Shown here piece after piece: positions 9,019-19,015 of a stretch of 64,000 bases of DNA (its first letter is position 1; each line of letters starts with the position of its first letter). The stretch spans positions 2,703,501 through 2,767,500 of the forward strand of contig NZ_CP034086.1 of assembly GCF_003855495.1 (NCBI RefSeq). Reading direction: 5' to 3'. Made by a program: the position numbers and the translations under genes. The notes under the pieces were generated by a model. That model was not told the DNA's origin, did not search any database, and saw nothing but the letters and a program-made list of their open reading frames with translations. Origin of the DNA: Methylocystis rosea (lineage in GTDB: Bacteria; Pseudomonadota; Alphaproteobacteria; Rhizobiales; Beijerinckiaceae).

Positions 9019-9246
9019 TTACAATTTGCGTTCGGCCTTGCTGAAGTTCGACAGATCGCCCTCCGCCGCGGCGCGCCGGCGCCAGGATTTCGCGATCGCG
9101 GGATATTTGATTTCCTTGGAGATGCGGGAAACCTGCTGTTGCAATTTCTCGCTTCCACAGGCGGGACAGGCTGGCACGTCAGATCCGCGCACCAGCAGTT
9201 CGAATTCCGCCGCGCAGGCGTCGCAGACATAGGCGTAAAGCGGCAT
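9019..9246 (-). CDS. FmdB-type zinc ribbon protein
   Basis: This 75-residue protein begins MPLYAYVCDACAAEFELL, the standard FmdB/CxxC_CXXC regulatory-protein opening. It has two CxxC pairs (CDAC, CPAC) that would bind one zinc, and a basic C-terminus. Proteins of this family are widespread and their role is not firmly known. It lies between cobS and cobT on the same strand. Confidence 0.85.
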   Translation of the reverse strand: MPLYAYVCDACAAEFELLVRGSDVPACPACGSEKLQQQVSRISKEIKYPAIAKSWRRRAAAEGDLSNFSKAERKL

Positions 9247-9399
9247 GAACCCCTCGCGTCACATAGATTCGTCCCTGACGCGAGCAATTTTCGTTCCGCA
9301 TGCGGGGCTCATGCTTGCCCGTCCGCGACGTGTCGGGGAGCCTTGCGAGCTTGGCGTCGGCATTTCCAATCAAGCGGCTACTCGGTTGAGCGCCGCATG

Positions 9400-9447
9400 C
9401 CCCCACCCCGGGCCCCTCTCCCGCTTCAGCGGGGGAGGCGGGGGGCC
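9400..9447. repeat. GC-rich palindromic repeat downstream of cobS
   Basis: CCTCTCCCGC pairs with GCGGGGGAGG around TTCA with one mismatch, inside a C-rich then G-rich tract. It resembles the short palindromic dispersed units seen again near 35.6 kb. It lies just after the cobS stop and could fold in that message. Confidence 0.45.
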
Positions 9448-9460
9448 AACCAACGCGTCT

Positions 9461-10459
9461 TTATGTCATCACCACATTCACGGCGCTTTCCGGCAGCTCC
9501 TTGCCGAAGCAGCGCTGATAGAATTCGGCGACGAGCGGACGCTCGAGTTCGTCGCATTTGTTCAAAAAGGTCATCCGGAAGGCGAAGCCGATGTCGCCGA
9601 AAATCTCGGCGTTCTCCGCCCAGGTGATCACCGTGCGCGGACTCATCACCGTCGAAAGGTCTCCGGCCATGAAGGCGTTGCGGGTGAGGTCGGCGACCCG
9701 CACCATTTTATTGGCGATGTCGCGGCCTTCCTTCGTGGCGCCATAGGATTTCGCCTTGGCGAGCACGATATTGGTCTCGGCGTCATGCGGCAGATAATTC
9801 AGCGTCGCGACGATCGACCAGCGGTCCATCTGCGCCTGGTTGATCTGCTGCGTGCCGTGGTAGAGGCCAGACGTGTCGCCGAGCCCGACGGTATTGGCGG
9901 TCGCGAAAAGACGGAACGCCGGATGCGGCCGGATGACGCGGTTCTGATCGAGCAGCGTCAGGCGGCCGGAGACTTCAAGCACGCGCTGGATCACGAACAT
10001 CACGTCGGGCCGCCCGGCGTCATATTCGTCGAAACACAAAGCCACGCAGTGCTGCACCGCCCAAGGCAGGATGCCGTCGCGAAACTCGGTGACCTGCTTG
10101 CCGTCCTTCAGGACGATGGCGTCCTTGCCGACAAGATCGATGCGCGAGATGTGGCTGTCGAGATTGACGCGCACGAAAGGCCAATTGAGCCGCGCCGCCA
10201 CCTGCTCGATATGCGTCGACTTTCCGGTGCCGTGATAACCGGTCACCATCACCCGCCGATTCCTTGCGAAGCCGGCGAGAATGGCGAGCGTCGTCTGCCG
10301 ATCGAAGAGGTAGTCCGGGTCAAGGTCCGGCACATGTTCGTTGCGCTCGGAAAAGGCGGGAACCTCCATATCGGAGTCGATTCCGAACACCTGGCGCACG
10401 GAGATCTTCATGTCCGGCGTGCCGTCAAGGCCCGTTGCGGCGTATTCTGCAGCGACCAA
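9461..10459 (-). CDS. cobS: CobS, AAA-plus ATPase subunit of cobaltochelatase
   Basis: This 332-residue AAA-plus ATPase has Walker [10 protein letters not shown] and a Walker B-like LCFDEYDAG. The characteristic CobS opening [13 protein letters not shown] lies a few residues in. It drives cobalt insertion together with CobT and CobN. The start codon is TTG at 10459: AAGGAGG lies seven bases upstream of it, while the first in-frame ATG (10411) has no ribosome binding site. fmdB and cobT follow on the same strand. Confidence 0.93.
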   Translation of the reverse strand: MVAAEYAATGLDGTPDMKISVRQVFGIDSDMEVPAFSERNEHVPDLDPDYLFDRQTTLAILAGFARNRRVMVTGYHGTGKSTHIEQVAARLNWPFVRVNLDSHISRIDLVGKDAIVLKDGKQVTEFRDGILPWAVQHCVALCFDEYDAGRPDVMFVIQRVLEVSGRLTLLDQNRVIRPHPAFRLFATANTVGLGDTSGLYHGTQQINQAQMDRWSIVATLNYLPHDAETNIVLAKAKSYGATKEGRDIANKMVRVADLTRNAFMAGDLSTVMSPRTVITWAENAEIFGDIGFAFRMTFLNKCDELERPLVAEFYQRCFGKELPESAVNVVMT

Positions 10460-10553
10460 AATGCGTCCTCCTTGCGCGGACCGTTTCGTCCCCGCATGAT
10501 TGCGCCGAATATGTCTGCGCCGCCGCGGAAAGCTTTGCGCGCGCGACGAGCGC

Positions 10554-11153
10554 TCAGACCAGGCGAGCGGCCCTCAGCGTCTTATAGGCATGGATGATTT
10601 CCCGCAATTTTTCCTCGCGGGAGCGGTCGCCGCCATTCGCGTCGGGATGATGGCGCTTGACGAGCTCCTTGTAGCGCGCGCGGATCGTCACGGCGTCCGC
10701 CGTCTCCTCAAGCCCCATGGCGACGAACGCCCTGATCGTGACGGGCGAATGTTGCGGCGCGCGGCGGGCGGCGGCGGGGTGCGGACGGCGGAAGCGCTGG
10801 CGATAGACGCCAAGCGGATCGGCCGCCGTCATCGTGTCCTCGCGAAAGCCCGTCTGTCCGCGCTTCGTCCCCATGGACCAAGTCGGCCGATGACCGACCG
10901 TCGCATCCTTCATGTAGCGGGCGACTGAAGCGTCATCCATGCCGTTGAAATAATTGTATGTGGCGTTGTATTCCCGGACATGTTCGAGGCAGAAGCAGAG
11001 ATACTGCCCTTCACGCAGCCGGCCCATCGGCGCGCGGTGGACGCCCTCCGCCTCACAGCCGGGAGAATCGCACCGCGTCACGGTCTCGCGCCGAGTTTCG
11101 CGCGGCTCGCGCTTGGTTCGGATGCGGTCGAAGAGGGGCGAATTCAGGTCCAT
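10554..11153 (-). CDS. DnaJ-like J-domain protein
   Basis: This 199-residue protein has a J domain at its C-terminus. The HPD tripeptide is visible in [13 protein letters not shown], followed by [14 protein letters not shown]. The N-terminal part holds cysteines in CDSPGC and CFCLEHV, which may bind a metal. This arrangement is common in Rhizobiales, often upstream of cobS. It should stimulate a DnaK-type chaperone, but the client is unknown. It lies 94 bp upstream of cobS on the same strand and is divergent from bolA. Confidence 0.85.
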   Translation of the reverse strand: MDLNSPLFDRIRTKREPRETRRETVTRCDSPGCEAEGVHRAPMGRLREGQYLCFCLEHVREYNATYNYFNGMDDASVARYMKDATVGHRPTWSMGTKRGQTGFREDTMTAADPLGVYRQRFRRPHPAAARRAPQHSPVTIRAFVAMGLEETADAVTIRARYKELVKRHHPDANGGDRSREEKLREIIHAYKTLRAARLV

Positions 11154-11239
11154 TTCATTCCATTATGATGGCGCCGCAGCGCGCCGCAAGCGCAACCAAG
11201 CGCCAATGTGCTAAATCGGCGATCGAACCGGAGATAAAC

Positions 11240-11536
11240 ATGACGGATCAGGGTAAAGGCGTCGTCAAGACGCGCATCGCACAGAAACTCACCCAAGCCC
11301 TTGCGCCAGCGGCGCTTAACGTGATCGACGAATCGCACAGCCACGCGGGGCATGGGCATCACCATCCTGACGGCGAAACCCACTTCAGAGTGGAGGTGGT
11401 GAGCGCGGCTTTCGAGGGCAAGAGCTTGATCGAGCGGCATCGTCTCGTCAATGCGCTTCTATCCGACGAGTTGGCCGACCGCGTTCACGCTCTGGCGATC
11501 AGCGCCAAAACGCCGCACGAAGCCGCGCCCGTTTAA
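11240..11536 (+). CDS. bolA: BolA family protein
   Basis: This 98-residue protein has the BolA fold signature: DESHSHAGH, a conserved glycine, HFRVEVVSAAFEGKSLIERHRLVNALL and a terminal HALAISAKTP. BolA proteins work with monothiol glutaredoxins in iron-sulfur cluster handling and iron sensing. An extra His/Gly run (HAGHGHHHPDG) extends the usual histidine motif. It is divergent from the J-domain gene and convergent with the next gene. Confidence 0.9.
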   Translation: MTDQGKGVVKTRIAQKLTQALAPAALNVIDESHSHAGHGHHHPDGETHFRVEVVSAAFEGKSLIERHRLVNALLSDELADRVHALAISAKTPHEAAPV

Positions 11537-11541
11537 GGCCG

Positions 11542-11856
11542 TCAACTGCGCAGCGGGACGCCGTCAGCGCCGCAGTCAATCTCGGAAACGTCCTCGCCCA
11601 TGGCGATGCGGGCGCGCGCCAGCGCGCCGCCGGCGTCATAGGCGTAATCGTGGCGCAGCTCCACTTCGCCATAAACGAGCTTCTCGCAACTGACGATCCT
11701 GCCCTCGGCGTCATAAGTCGCGCGAAAATACGTGTTGCGGTTCTTAAGCTCGCTCGCCTCGAGCGGTCCCAGGAGCTTCAATGGCAACCGAACCCCGGAA
11801 TAGGAAAGAAAATACCGGCATTCTTCTTCATTAGGCGCTTCATTAATCTCCGACAT
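11542..11856 (-). CDS. DUF6156-like small protein
   Basis: This 104-residue protein begins MSEINEAPNEEE. It contains RYFLSYSGVRLPLKLLGPL, then FRATYDAEGRIVSCEKLVYGE and a HDYAYDAGGALARA stretch. That pattern matches a conserved bacterial family I recall as DUF6156, of unknown role. GGGGAGAG lies upstream of the start. It converges with bolA, the stop codons being only a few bases apart. Confidence 0.7.
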   Translation of the reverse strand: MSEINEAPNEEECRYFLSYSGVRLPLKLLGPLEASELKNRNTYFRATYDAEGRIVSCEKLVYGEVELRHDYAYDAGGALARARIAMGEDVSEIDCGADGVPLRS

Positions 11857-12050
11857 CATCGCTCTCCCCGGTCCCCGGCGTTTCTTTAAGCGACGCCGCG
11901 CAAGCTGGTACGAGAAAATCGCGCCAACCTCATGGCTCCCCCTCATGGCTCCCGCCGCGCGCGACTGAAGCCAGCGGCTCTTGACGGTCGGCTGGGCAGC
12001 GCGTAGCGCGGACGGCGGCGGCGCCGCGCCGCAATGGAGAGGGCTGCATC

Positions 12051-13232
12051 ATGGCCGCCGCCGACAAAATGGCGAAACCCGCCGCCAAACCGGCCAATCC
12101 CTGCTTTTCTTCCGGCCCCTGCGCCAAGCGCCCGGGATGGGCGCTGGCAAATCTCGCGGGGGCGGCGCTCGGCCGTTCCCATCGCTCGAAGGCCGGCAAG
12201 GAGAAGCTGGCGCAGGCCATCGCGCTGACGCGGGAGATCCTGCGTGTTCCCGCCGATTACCGCATCGGCATCGTGCCAGCCTCCGACACCGGCGCCGTGG
12301 AGATCGCGCTCTGGTCGCTTCTCGGCCCCAGGGGCGTCGATGTCGTCGCTTGGGAGAGCTTCTCGAAAGACTGGGTCAATGATGTCCTGAACCAGTTGAA
12401 GATCGAAAAGGCGCGAAGCCTCGCCGCGCCCTATGGCGAATTGCCCGATCTCACGCAGATCGACTTCGACAATGACGTGGTTTTCGCCTGGAACGGGACG
12501 ACGTCGGGCGTGCGCGCGCCGAACGCCGATTTCATTCCGGCGGATCGCAAGGGCCTGACGATTTGCGACGCGACGTCGGCGGCCTTCGCGCAACCGCTCG
12601 ACTTCGCCAAGCTCGATGTGACGACCTACAGCTGGCAAAAGGTTCTCGGCGGCGAGGCCGCGCATGGCATGCTGATTCTCTCGCCGCGCGCGGTCGAGCG
12701 CCTCGAGAGCTATGCGCCGCCCTGGCCGATGCCCAAAATTTTCCGGCTGACCAAAAAAGGCAAGCTGAACGAGGGAATTTTCCAGGGCGAGACGATCAAC
12801 ACGCCCTCGCTTCTCGCGGTCGAAGATTATCTCGACGCATTGTCCTGGGCGCAATCGGTCGGCGGGCTTGAGGCGCTGTTCGCGCGCTCGAACGCCAATG
12901 CGCAGGCGGTTGGCGACTGGGTTGAAAGGACGCCCTGGATCGATTTCCTCGCCAAGGACCCCGCGACCCGCTCAAACACCAGCGTCTGCCTCATCTTCTC
13001 CGCCGCGAGCGCCGCGCCAGACGCAGACGTGCAGGCGGCGCTCGCCAAGAAGATGGCGGCGATGATTGAAAGCGAGGGCGCCGGCTATGATTTCGGCGCG
13101 TATCGCGACGCGCCGCCGGGCTTTCGCATCTGGTGCGGCGCGACGGTGGAAACCGCCGACGTGGCGCTGCTGACCAAATGGCTCGACTGGGCCTATGCGC
13201 AAGCTTGCGCCGACGCCGCGCAAGCGGGGTAA
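12051..13232 (+). CDS. serC: Phosphoserine aminotransferase
   Basis: This 393-residue PLP enzyme of the alphaproteobacterial SerC type has [15 protein letters not shown] near the N-terminus, [11 protein letters not shown], and [13 protein letters not shown] holding the lysine that binds PLP. It converts 3-phosphohydroxypyruvate to phosphoserine. In methanotrophs with the serine cycle this supplies serine alongside one-carbon assimilation. serA lies about 860 bp downstream on the same strand, but a toxin-antitoxin pair on the other strand separates them. Confidence 0.95.
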   Translation: MAAADKMAKPAAKPANPCFSSGPCAKRPGWALANLAGAALGRSHRSKAGKEKLAQAIALTREILRVPADYRIGIVPASDTGAVEIALWSLLGPRGVDVVAWESFSKDWVNDVLNQLKIEKARSLAAPYGELPDLTQIDFDNDVVFAWNGTTSGVRAPNADFIPADRKGLTICDATSAAFAQPLDFAKLDVTTYSWQKVLGGEAAHGMLILSPRAVERLESYAPPWPMPKIFRLTKKGKLNEGIFQGETINTPSLLAVEDYLDALSWAQSVGGLEALFARSNANAQAVGDWVERTPWIDFLAKDPATRSNTSVCLIFSAASAAPDADVQAALAKKMAAMIESEGAGYDFGAYRDAPPGFRIWCGATVETADVALLTKWLDWAYAQACADAAQAG

Positions 13233-13254
13233 CGCACAGTCGCGAGCAGCCGCC

Positions 13255-13665
13255 TCATCGATCGTTCCAGTCCGTCACCATCAGGCCCGGCACGCGGTCG
13301 AACTCGCGGCGGTTAGCGGTGACGAGAACGGCGCCGCGCCGGCGCGCCTGTGCGGCGATCAAAACGTCATAAGGGCCGATCGGTTTTCCATGACCTTCAA
13401 GATAAGCGCGAATGTCGCCTGCGGCGCGCGCGTCATCAGCGTCGAAAGTCGCGATTTCGGATATGGCCGAGAGGAAGTCGTCGAGTCGCGCATGATTCCT
13501 CTCGGGCGCCACGCTTTTCGCTGCGCCGTAGCGAAGCTCGGAAAGGACCGGCGCGGGGACGAGCAAGCGCGATCCGTAAAGCAGCTCAGCTCTCAGCCGC
13601 TCGTCGAGGTGAGGCGCGCGCCGAGTCATTACGCCTATGATCACATTCGTATCGAGACAAAACAT
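13255..13665 (-). CDS. vapC: VapC-type PIN-domain toxin
   Basis: This 136-residue PIN-domain ribonuclease begins MFCLDTNVIIG, whose aspartate is the first metal ligand. Other acidic positions are in LSELRYG, IGPYDVLIAAQA and VTANRREFDRV. The protein should cleave RNA until bound by the antitoxin encoded directly upstream. A TTG at 13677 overlapping the antitoxin stop (TTGA) is a possible translationally coupled start four codons earlier. Confidence 0.88.
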   Translation of the reverse strand: MFCLDTNVIIGVMTRRAPHLDERLRAELLYGSRLLVPAPVLSELRYGAAKSVAPERNHARLDDFLSAISEIATFDADDARAAGDIRAYLEGHGKPIGPYDVLIAAQARRRGAVLVTANRREFDRVPGLMVTDWNDR

Positions 13666-13673
13666 GCGCCGCC

Positions 13674-13925
13674 TCAATCGAAAGTGACTTCGTCATCGGG
13701 TTCGAGCGGAGGTTCGGCCGGGACCTCCGGAAAGTCCACGTCGAGATAGGTGTCGAGCTTTGCACGCCACGCCTCGACGTCGAAGGGCGGCTTTTCCAAC
13801 GGCTCCAAAATGATCTTGTCGCCGACTTTGCTGACGCGCACCTCGGAGCCCGGCATCCGAAATTCCTTGGGAAGCCGAACGGCTTGGCTGCGGCCATGCT
13901 TGAATAATTTCGCGGTGGCGGTCAT
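13674..13925 (-). CDS. vapB: VapB-type antitoxin (AbrB/SpoVT fold)
   Basis: This 83-residue protein has an N-terminal swapped-hairpin DNA-binding domain (TATAKLFKHGRSQAVRLP, VRVSKVGDKIILEPL). The acidic C-terminal tail (EPPLEPDDEVTFD) should wrap the toxin. It immediately precedes vapC on the same strand, as usual for such modules, and the complex normally represses its own promoter. The AT-rich stretch at 13935-13970 upstream is a likely promoter and operator. Confidence 0.87.
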   Translation of the reverse strand: MTATAKLFKHGRSQAVRLPKEFRMPGSEVRVSKVGDKIILEPLEKPPFDVEAWRAKLDTYLDVDFPEVPAEPPLEPDDEVTFD

Positions 13926-14093
13926 GCGGCCTCTTGTGATATCTACATATGATAGATACCAAATTTATGGATCGTTTTCCAGCGCTTCTTCGGTCGTCGC
14001 CGAAAATCTGGATTGCGTTCAGCGCAAGCGCGCTTTCACATTGAGACGCCCAACGCCGCTCATTCCCTCCTTTTTTCTTTGCAGGATGATCCC

Positions 14094-15680
14094 ATGCCGC
14101 CGCGCGTTCTCATCTCAGATTCTCTTTCGCCGGCCGCCGCACAGATTTTCCGCCTGCGCGGCCTCGACGTCGATTTCGAACCGACGCTGGGAAAGGACAA
14201 GGACAAGCTTGCCGCCGCGATCGCCGACTATGACGGACTCGCGATCCGTTCGGCGACGAAGGTGACCGCCGACATCTTTGCGCGGGCGCCGCGGCTCAAG
14301 GTCGTCGGCCGCGCCGGCATCGGCGTCGACAATGTCGATGTCGCCGCCGCCACCGCGCGCGGCGTCATCGTCATGAACACGCCCTTCGGCAATTCCATCA
14401 CCACCGCCGAACACGCGATCGCGCTGATGTTCGCCTTGGCGCGCGAAATTCCCGCCGCCGACGCCTCGACCCAGGCCGGCAAATGGGAAAAGAACCGCTT
14501 CATGGGCGTCGAGATCACCGGCAAGACGCTTGGCGTCGTCGGATGCGGCAATGTCGGCGCGAATGTCGCCGAACGCGCGCTCGGCCTGAAGATGCGCGTG
14601 ATCGCCTTCGATCCTTACCTCACCCAAGAGCGCGCCAGCGAGCTTGGCGTGGAAAAAGTAGACCTCGACGAGCTCTTGGCGAGAGCCGACTTCATCACGT
14701 TGCATACGCCGCTCACGCCGCAGACGAAGAATATCCTCTCGGCGGAAAACCTCGCCAAGACATGCAAGGGCGTGCGCATCATCAATTGCGCGCGCGGCGG
14801 GCTGGTCGACGAAGAGGCGCTGCGCAAGGCTCTCGACGACGGCCATGTCGCCGGCGCCGCCTTCGACGTGTTCGCGCAGGAGCCCGCGACCGAAAACCCA
14901 TTGTTCGGGCATCCGCACGTCGTCTGCACGCCGCACCTCGGCGCCTCGACGAGCGAGGCGCAGGAGAAAGTCGCGCTGCAGATCGCCGAGCAGATGGCGG
15001 ATTATCTCACCAGAGGCGCAATCGCCAACGCGGTGAATTTTCCCTCGATCAGCGCCGAAGAGGCCCCGCGGCTGAAACCCTTCGTCGAGCTCGCCGAGAA
15101 GCTCGGTCTCTTCGTGGGTCAGGTCGCCGTCGCCGGCGTCGACACATTGTCGATCGTCTACGAAGGCGCCGTCGCGTTGCAGAAGACGCGGCCAATCTCG
15201 GCGGCTGCGATCTCCGGGTTGCTTCGACCCATTCTCGAAGACGTCAATCCGGTATCGGCGCCGATTCTCGCCAAGGAGCGCGGCCTGGCCATTGAGGAAA
15301 TCACCCGCGAGGCGCAAGGCGACTATGAATCCCTTGTCACGCTCAGCGCACATACCGCGCAGGGCGAAATTTGCGTTTCGGGCACGGTTTTCCACGACGG
15401 CAAGCCGCGCATTGTCGGCATCGGCGACATCGGCGTCGACGCCGAATTCGCGCCGTCGATGATCTATCTGACGAATGAAGACAGGCCTGGATTCATTGGC
15501 AGATTCGCCGGCGTGCTCGGCGAGGCCGAGGTTAATATCGCCACGTTCGCGCTAGGCCGCGACAGGCCTGGCGGCGGCGCGGTCGCGCTCGTCGCCATCG
15601 ACGGCGAACTGCCGCAGCAGGCGCTCACCGCCCTGAAAAGCCTGCCGGGCGTCAAGCAGGCAACGACGCTCAGATTCTGA
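14094..15680 (+). CDS. serA: D-3-phosphoglycerate dehydrogenase
   Basis: This 528-residue protein has full-length type I SerA architecture: a substrate and NAD domain (VVGCGNVGANVA, INCARGGLVDEEAL, CTPHLGASTSEAQ), an intervening domain, and a C-terminal ACT domain (MIYLTNEDRPGFIGRFAGVL). The ACT domain suggests serine feedback. It catalyses the first step of the phosphorylated serine pathway. The start at 14094 follows AGGATGATCCC. serC upstream encodes the next enzyme. Confidence 0.96.
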   Translation: MPPRVLISDSLSPAAAQIFRLRGLDVDFEPTLGKDKDKLAAAIADYDGLAIRSATKVTADIFARAPRLKVVGRAGIGVDNVDVAAATARGVIVMNTPFGNSITTAEHAIALMFALAREIPAADASTQAGKWEKNRFMGVEITGKTLGVVGCGNVGANVAERALGLKMRVIAFDPYLTQERASELGVEKVDLDELLARADFITLHTPLTPQTKNILSAENLAKTCKGVRIINCARGGLVDEEALRKALDDGHVAGAAFDVFAQEPATENPLFGHPHVVCTPHLGASTSEAQEKVALQIAEQMADYLTRGAIANAVNFPSISAEEAPRLKPFVELAEKLGLFVGQVAVAGVDTLSIVYEGAVALQKTRPISAAAISGLLRPILEDVNPVSAPILAKERGLAIEEITREAQGDYESLVTLSAHTAQGEICVSGTVFHDGKPRIVGIGDIGVDAEFAPSMIYLTNEDRPGFIGRFAGVLGEAEVNIATFALGRDRPGGGAVALVAIDGELPQQALTALKSLPGVKQATTLRF

Positions 15681-15858
15681 TGGCTGCGACGGCAGTGTTG
15701 CAAGTCTGCAACTATCCGGGAAGAAACGCGGCTTGTCCTGCGTTTCGCGCGTCGGCGCGCTTGCTTGCGCATGCGGCCTGCGGGACTAATCATCAGGGCG
15801 TCTGCGTCGCAATTTCGCGGCGGCGCGACGTCAGCCCACACTTGGACAAGGGAAAACC

Positions 15859-16482
15859 ATGCGGCGTCTTGCTTTTGCACTGATTTGCGCATTCGGCGCG
15901 CTCGGCGCCCTTTCGTCTCCGGCATCCGCGCGCGGCCCTGCGCCGCAACCAGCGCCGGCGCCCGTCGTCGACCCTTTCACCGCGCTATTCGGCGGCGGCT
16001 CCTTCGCACCGCAAACCAGCGACGGCCGTCCGCAGGCGGTCGCCGTTCCGCGCGAGGTCGTCGCCTTCGACGCCAGATATGCGCCCGGCACCGTGATCAT
16101 CGCCACCAATGAACGTCGACTCTATTATGTGCTCGGCAACGGCCAGGCGATCCGCTACGGCGTCGGCGTCGGCCGCCCCGGCTTCGAATGGGCCGGCACC
16201 CGCTTCGTCGCTCATAAGCGCGAGTGGCCCGATTGGACGCCGCCGGCGCAAATGCTGCGCCGCCGCCCCGACCTGCCGCGGCACATGGAGGGCGGCGTTA
16301 ACAATCCGCTCGGCGCGCGCGCCATGTATCTCTCCGGCACGCTGTACCGCATCCACGGCTCCAACGAGCCCTGGACCATCGGCCAGGCCGTGTCGTCGGG
16401 CTGCATCCGGATGACCAATGACGACGTGGTCGACCTCTACAACCGCGTCAAGGTCGGCACCCGCGTGGTCGTGACCCGATAA
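15859..16482 (+). CDS. L,D-transpeptidase (YkuD/ErfK family)
   Basis: This 207-residue exported protein has a signal peptide ending PASARG and a YkuD catalytic domain with HGSNEPWTIGQAVSSGCIRM, giving the catalytic His and Cys. It should form 3-3 peptidoglycan cross-links or attach proteins to the wall in the periplasm. An intrinsic terminator follows 25 bp after the stop. It stands alone between serA and a convergent gene. Confidence 0.92.
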   Translation: MRRLAFALICAFGALGALSSPASARGPAPQPAPAPVVDPFTALFGGGSFAPQTSDGRPQAVAVPREVVAFDARYAPGTVIIATNERRLYYVLGNGQAIRYGVGVGRPGFEWAGTRFVAHKREWPDWTPPAQMLRRRPDLPRHMEGGVNNPLGARAMYLSGTLYRIHGSNEPWTIGQAVSSGCIRMTNDDVVDLYNRVKVGTRVVVTR

Positions 16483-16506
16483 AAATCTTACGGCGACATT
16501 TTGAAT

Positions 16507-16537
16507 CGGCCGGCGCGCGCGTCGGCCGTTTTATTTT
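16507..16537 (+). terminator. Intrinsic terminator after the L,D-transpeptidase gene
   Basis: CGGCCGGCG pairs with CGTCGGCCG around CGCG (one G-T wobble) and is followed directly by TTTTATTTT. This is a textbook rho-independent terminator in plus orientation. Confidence 0.85.
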
Positions 16538-16558
16538 GCAGGGCTATTTTTTGAAGAC

Positions 16559-16933
16559 TTATTTTTCTCCAGGCCGGTCGCGATCCAGCCCCTTCGCTGC
16601 AAGCTCTTCGAGATAGGACGAGAACCGCGCCGGCGCCTTCTCGCCAAGCTCGCGCAGGTATCGCCACGTGTAGATCCCGGTGCGATGCATGTCGTCGAAG
16701 TCGAGCCGCACGGCATAATTGCCGACCGGCGCGACCGCGATGATCGCGACATTGCGCTTGCCGCCGACGGTCTTGCGCTCCTTCGCAGAATGGCCTTGCA
16801 CTTCCGCGCTCGGACTCTGCGTGCGCAACAGCTCGGCGCTGAGCGCGAATTGCGCGCCGTCGTCGAAGGAGACGTTCAGCATCCGTCCGCCTTCCGAGAG
16901 GCGCAGTTCGGTCGGCCAGGGCTCCTGCCCCAT
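16559..16933 (-). CDS. DUF971 domain protein
   Basis: This 124-residue protein begins WPTELRLSEGGRMLNVSFDDG and continues with VAIIAVAPVGNYAVRLDFDDMHRTGIYTW, broken here by family-typical spacing. This is the DUF971 pattern shared with the N-terminus of gamma-butyrobetaine hydroxylases. Members are linked to iron-sulfur proteins in many genomes, without firm proof. It is convergent with the L,D-transpeptidase gene and about 105 bp downstream of the solute-binding protein gene. Confidence 0.8.
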   Translation of the reverse strand: MGQEPWPTELRLSEGGRMLNVSFDDGAQFALSAELLRTQSPSAEVQGHSAKERKTVGGKRNVAIIAVAPVGNYAVRLDFDDMHRTGIYTWRYLRELGEKAPARFSSYLEELAAKGLDRDRPGEK

Positions 16934-17038
16934 GTGCGTCTCCAGGACTTTTTGTTGGTGCGAGGCGATTTGCCGGTGGAACTCCGGCCGTCGCCAAAGA
17001 TTTCTATCGCCTTCGCGCCAAGAGCGCCAACACGATCC

Positions 17039-18904
17039 TCACCGAGGGCGAGCTTTCTCGCTCCACCAGTTCTCCAGGGTGAAGCCATAAGGAAACATCG
17101 GAAAAAGCGGCGTGTGGGCGGGATGGCGGATCGCGGCGCTGTGTGCGCACCAGATGGCGTTCACGTGCTGCAGAGGCACGAAATAGAATCCGGAGAGCAA
17201 TACGCGATCGAGCGCACGCGCCGCCGAAATGCTGTCCGCCTTCATCCGGGACGCGAGCAGAGCGTCGATCGCGGCGTCGAGCGCGGGCGAGGCCGCCCCT
17301 GCGAGATTGAGCGAGTCTTCCTTGTCGAGACTCGCGGCGCTCCACCGGTGCATCTGCTCTTGGCCGGGAACGGCGTACGCCAGCCATTGCCCGATCATCA
17401 TGTCATATTCGAAGCGCTGACGCCGGCGCTGGTATTGGACTTCGTCGTAGACGCGCGGATTGGCTTCGATCCCGATGCGCTTCAGCGCCGCGGCGAAATT
17501 GAGCGCAAGCCGCTCTTCGTCGCGGTCGCGGATCATGATCTCGAAGACGAGAGGAACGCCATTCTTCTCTAGACGCCCATCGACGACGCCATAGCCCGCT
17601 TCGGCGAGAAGCGCTTGCGCGCGCTTCGCGACCGTGCGATCTCGGCCCGAACCGTCATGCTGAACAGGTCGCCAGCGGCCTTCAAGAACATCGTCGCGAA
17701 CGGCGCCGGGAAACTTCGAAAGCAAAGCGCGCTCGGCCGCGCTTGCGGGACGCCCAATCGAAGAATAATCCGATTCGCCGAAGTAGCTTTCCGTGCGGAC
17801 GTATAGTCCGCTGTAGAAATTGGCGTTGATCCAATCGAAGTCATACATCATGGCGATCGCTTCGCGCAGCCGCACGTCACGGAAGATGCCCTTGCGCAGA
17901 TTGAAGACGAAGCCTTCCATTCCCGTTGGGCGTCCGGGCCGCAGGGTTTCTTTCACAATGGCGCCGTTGCGAACGGCGGGAAAATCATAGCCCGTCGACC
18001 AACGTGCGGCGCTCGTCTCCTCGCGATAGTCGAGGAGGCCCGCCTTCAGCGCCTCAAACAGCGCCGCGCCGTCGCGATAATAATCAATGTCGATCTCGTC
18101 GAAATTATAGAGTCCCCGTTGGCTGGGTATGTCGCGGGCCCAATAGTCAGGGTCGCGGCGGAGAACCAGACGCGCGCCAGCTTTCGCTTCCGAGATCACA
18201 TAAGGGCCTGAGCCGAGAGGAATCGTCATATCGAGATCGTCGAAGCGCTCAACTTTCGTGGTTCTCTTCGAAAGAACCGGCATCGCCGCGAGAATGAGCG
18301 GCGCTTCGCGATCCTTCACGCCAGTCAGATCGAAGCGCACGGTATGGTCGTCGAGCGCGACGGCGGACTTCACCAACGCAAAAATCGCGCGATGGTTCGG
18401 CCGACCTTTTGACTTCAGCAATTCAAAGGAAAATAGAACATCCGACGCGAGGATGGGCGTCTTGTCGGAAAAGCGCGCCCGAGGGTCGATGTGAAATGTG
18501 ACGTGTTCGCGCGCCTCGTCGATTTCGACGGATTCGGCGATCAGCGGATAGAAGGAATAGGGTTCGTCCTGCGAACGCACCATTAGACTTTGCAGCACAT
18601 TGCCGATGATGAGTTGCGGCGCGTCCCCAAATCTCGCGTTGAATGGATTGAGACTCGCAAATCCGCCGCGCTGGCCGAGCCGCAGCCTCCCGCCTTTCGG
18701 CGCCTCGGGATTGGCATAGGGAAGATGATCGAAATCCTTGCGCAGCGCCGGGTCGCCATAAAGCGCGAGGCCATGCGTGACGGGACCTTGCAAAGGATTT
18801 TCGGCAAGCGCCGAAACCGGCGGCAGGACCGCGATGACATGGATCAACGCCGCGAGCCGCGCGGCGCCGATCATGCGTCCGACTGCGTGGCCAGCGCGAA
18901 GCAT
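17039..18904 (-). CDS. Periplasmic solute-binding protein, family 5 (YejA-like)
   Basis: This 621-residue exported binding protein starts at 18904 behind a strong AAGGAGG. The signal peptide runs to VSALAENP. The pattern HGLALYGDPALRKDF, LGQRGGFASLNPFN and SDVLFSFELLKS is that of YejA-type oligopeptide or microcin C binding proteins. An intact transporter would need permease and ATPase genes, but none is adjacent, so it may be an orphan or pair with a transporter elsewhere. It lies immediately downstream of the methanobactin receptor gene on the same strand, separated by a hairpin. Whether it is linked to peptide (methanobactin) uptake is an open thought only. Confidence 0.82.
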   Translation of the reverse strand: MLRAGHAVGRMIGAARLAALIHVIAVLPPVSALAENPLQGPVTHGLALYGDPALRKDFDHLPYANPEAPKGGRLRLGQRGGFASLNPFNARFGDAPQLIIGNVLQSLMVRSQDEPYSFYPLIAESVEIDEAREHVTFHIDPRARFSDKTPILASDVLFSFELLKSKGRPNHRAIFALVKSAVALDDHTVRFDLTGVKDREAPLILAAMPVLSKRTTKVERFDDLDMTIPLGSGPYVISEAKAGARLVLRRDPDYWARDIPSQRGLYNFDEIDIDYYRDGAALFEALKAGLLDYREETSAARWSTGYDFPAVRNGAIVKETLRPGRPTGMEGFVFNLRKGIFRDVRLREAIAMMYDFDWINANFYSGLYVRTESYFGESDYSSIGRPASAAERALLSKFPGAVRDDVLEGRWRPVQHDGSGRDRTVAKRAQALLAEAGYGVVDGRLEKNGVPLVFEIMIRDRDEERLALNFAAALKRIGIEANPRVYDEVQYQRRRQRFEYDMMIGQWLAYAVPGQEQMHRWSAASLDKEDSLNLAGAASPALDAAIDALLASRMKADSISAARALDRVLLSGFYFVPLQHVNAIWCAHSAAIRHPAHTPLFPMFPYGFTLENWWSEKARPR

Positions 18905-19015
18905 TGATCGCCTCCTTCGCCAGATCGGCGGACTGAAACTATTCGGCCCGGGCAATCTCCAATTCGAAAAAATTGCTGATCGCGCTTCGCCGATAGGCGC
19001 GCGCCGCGCCTGGCG

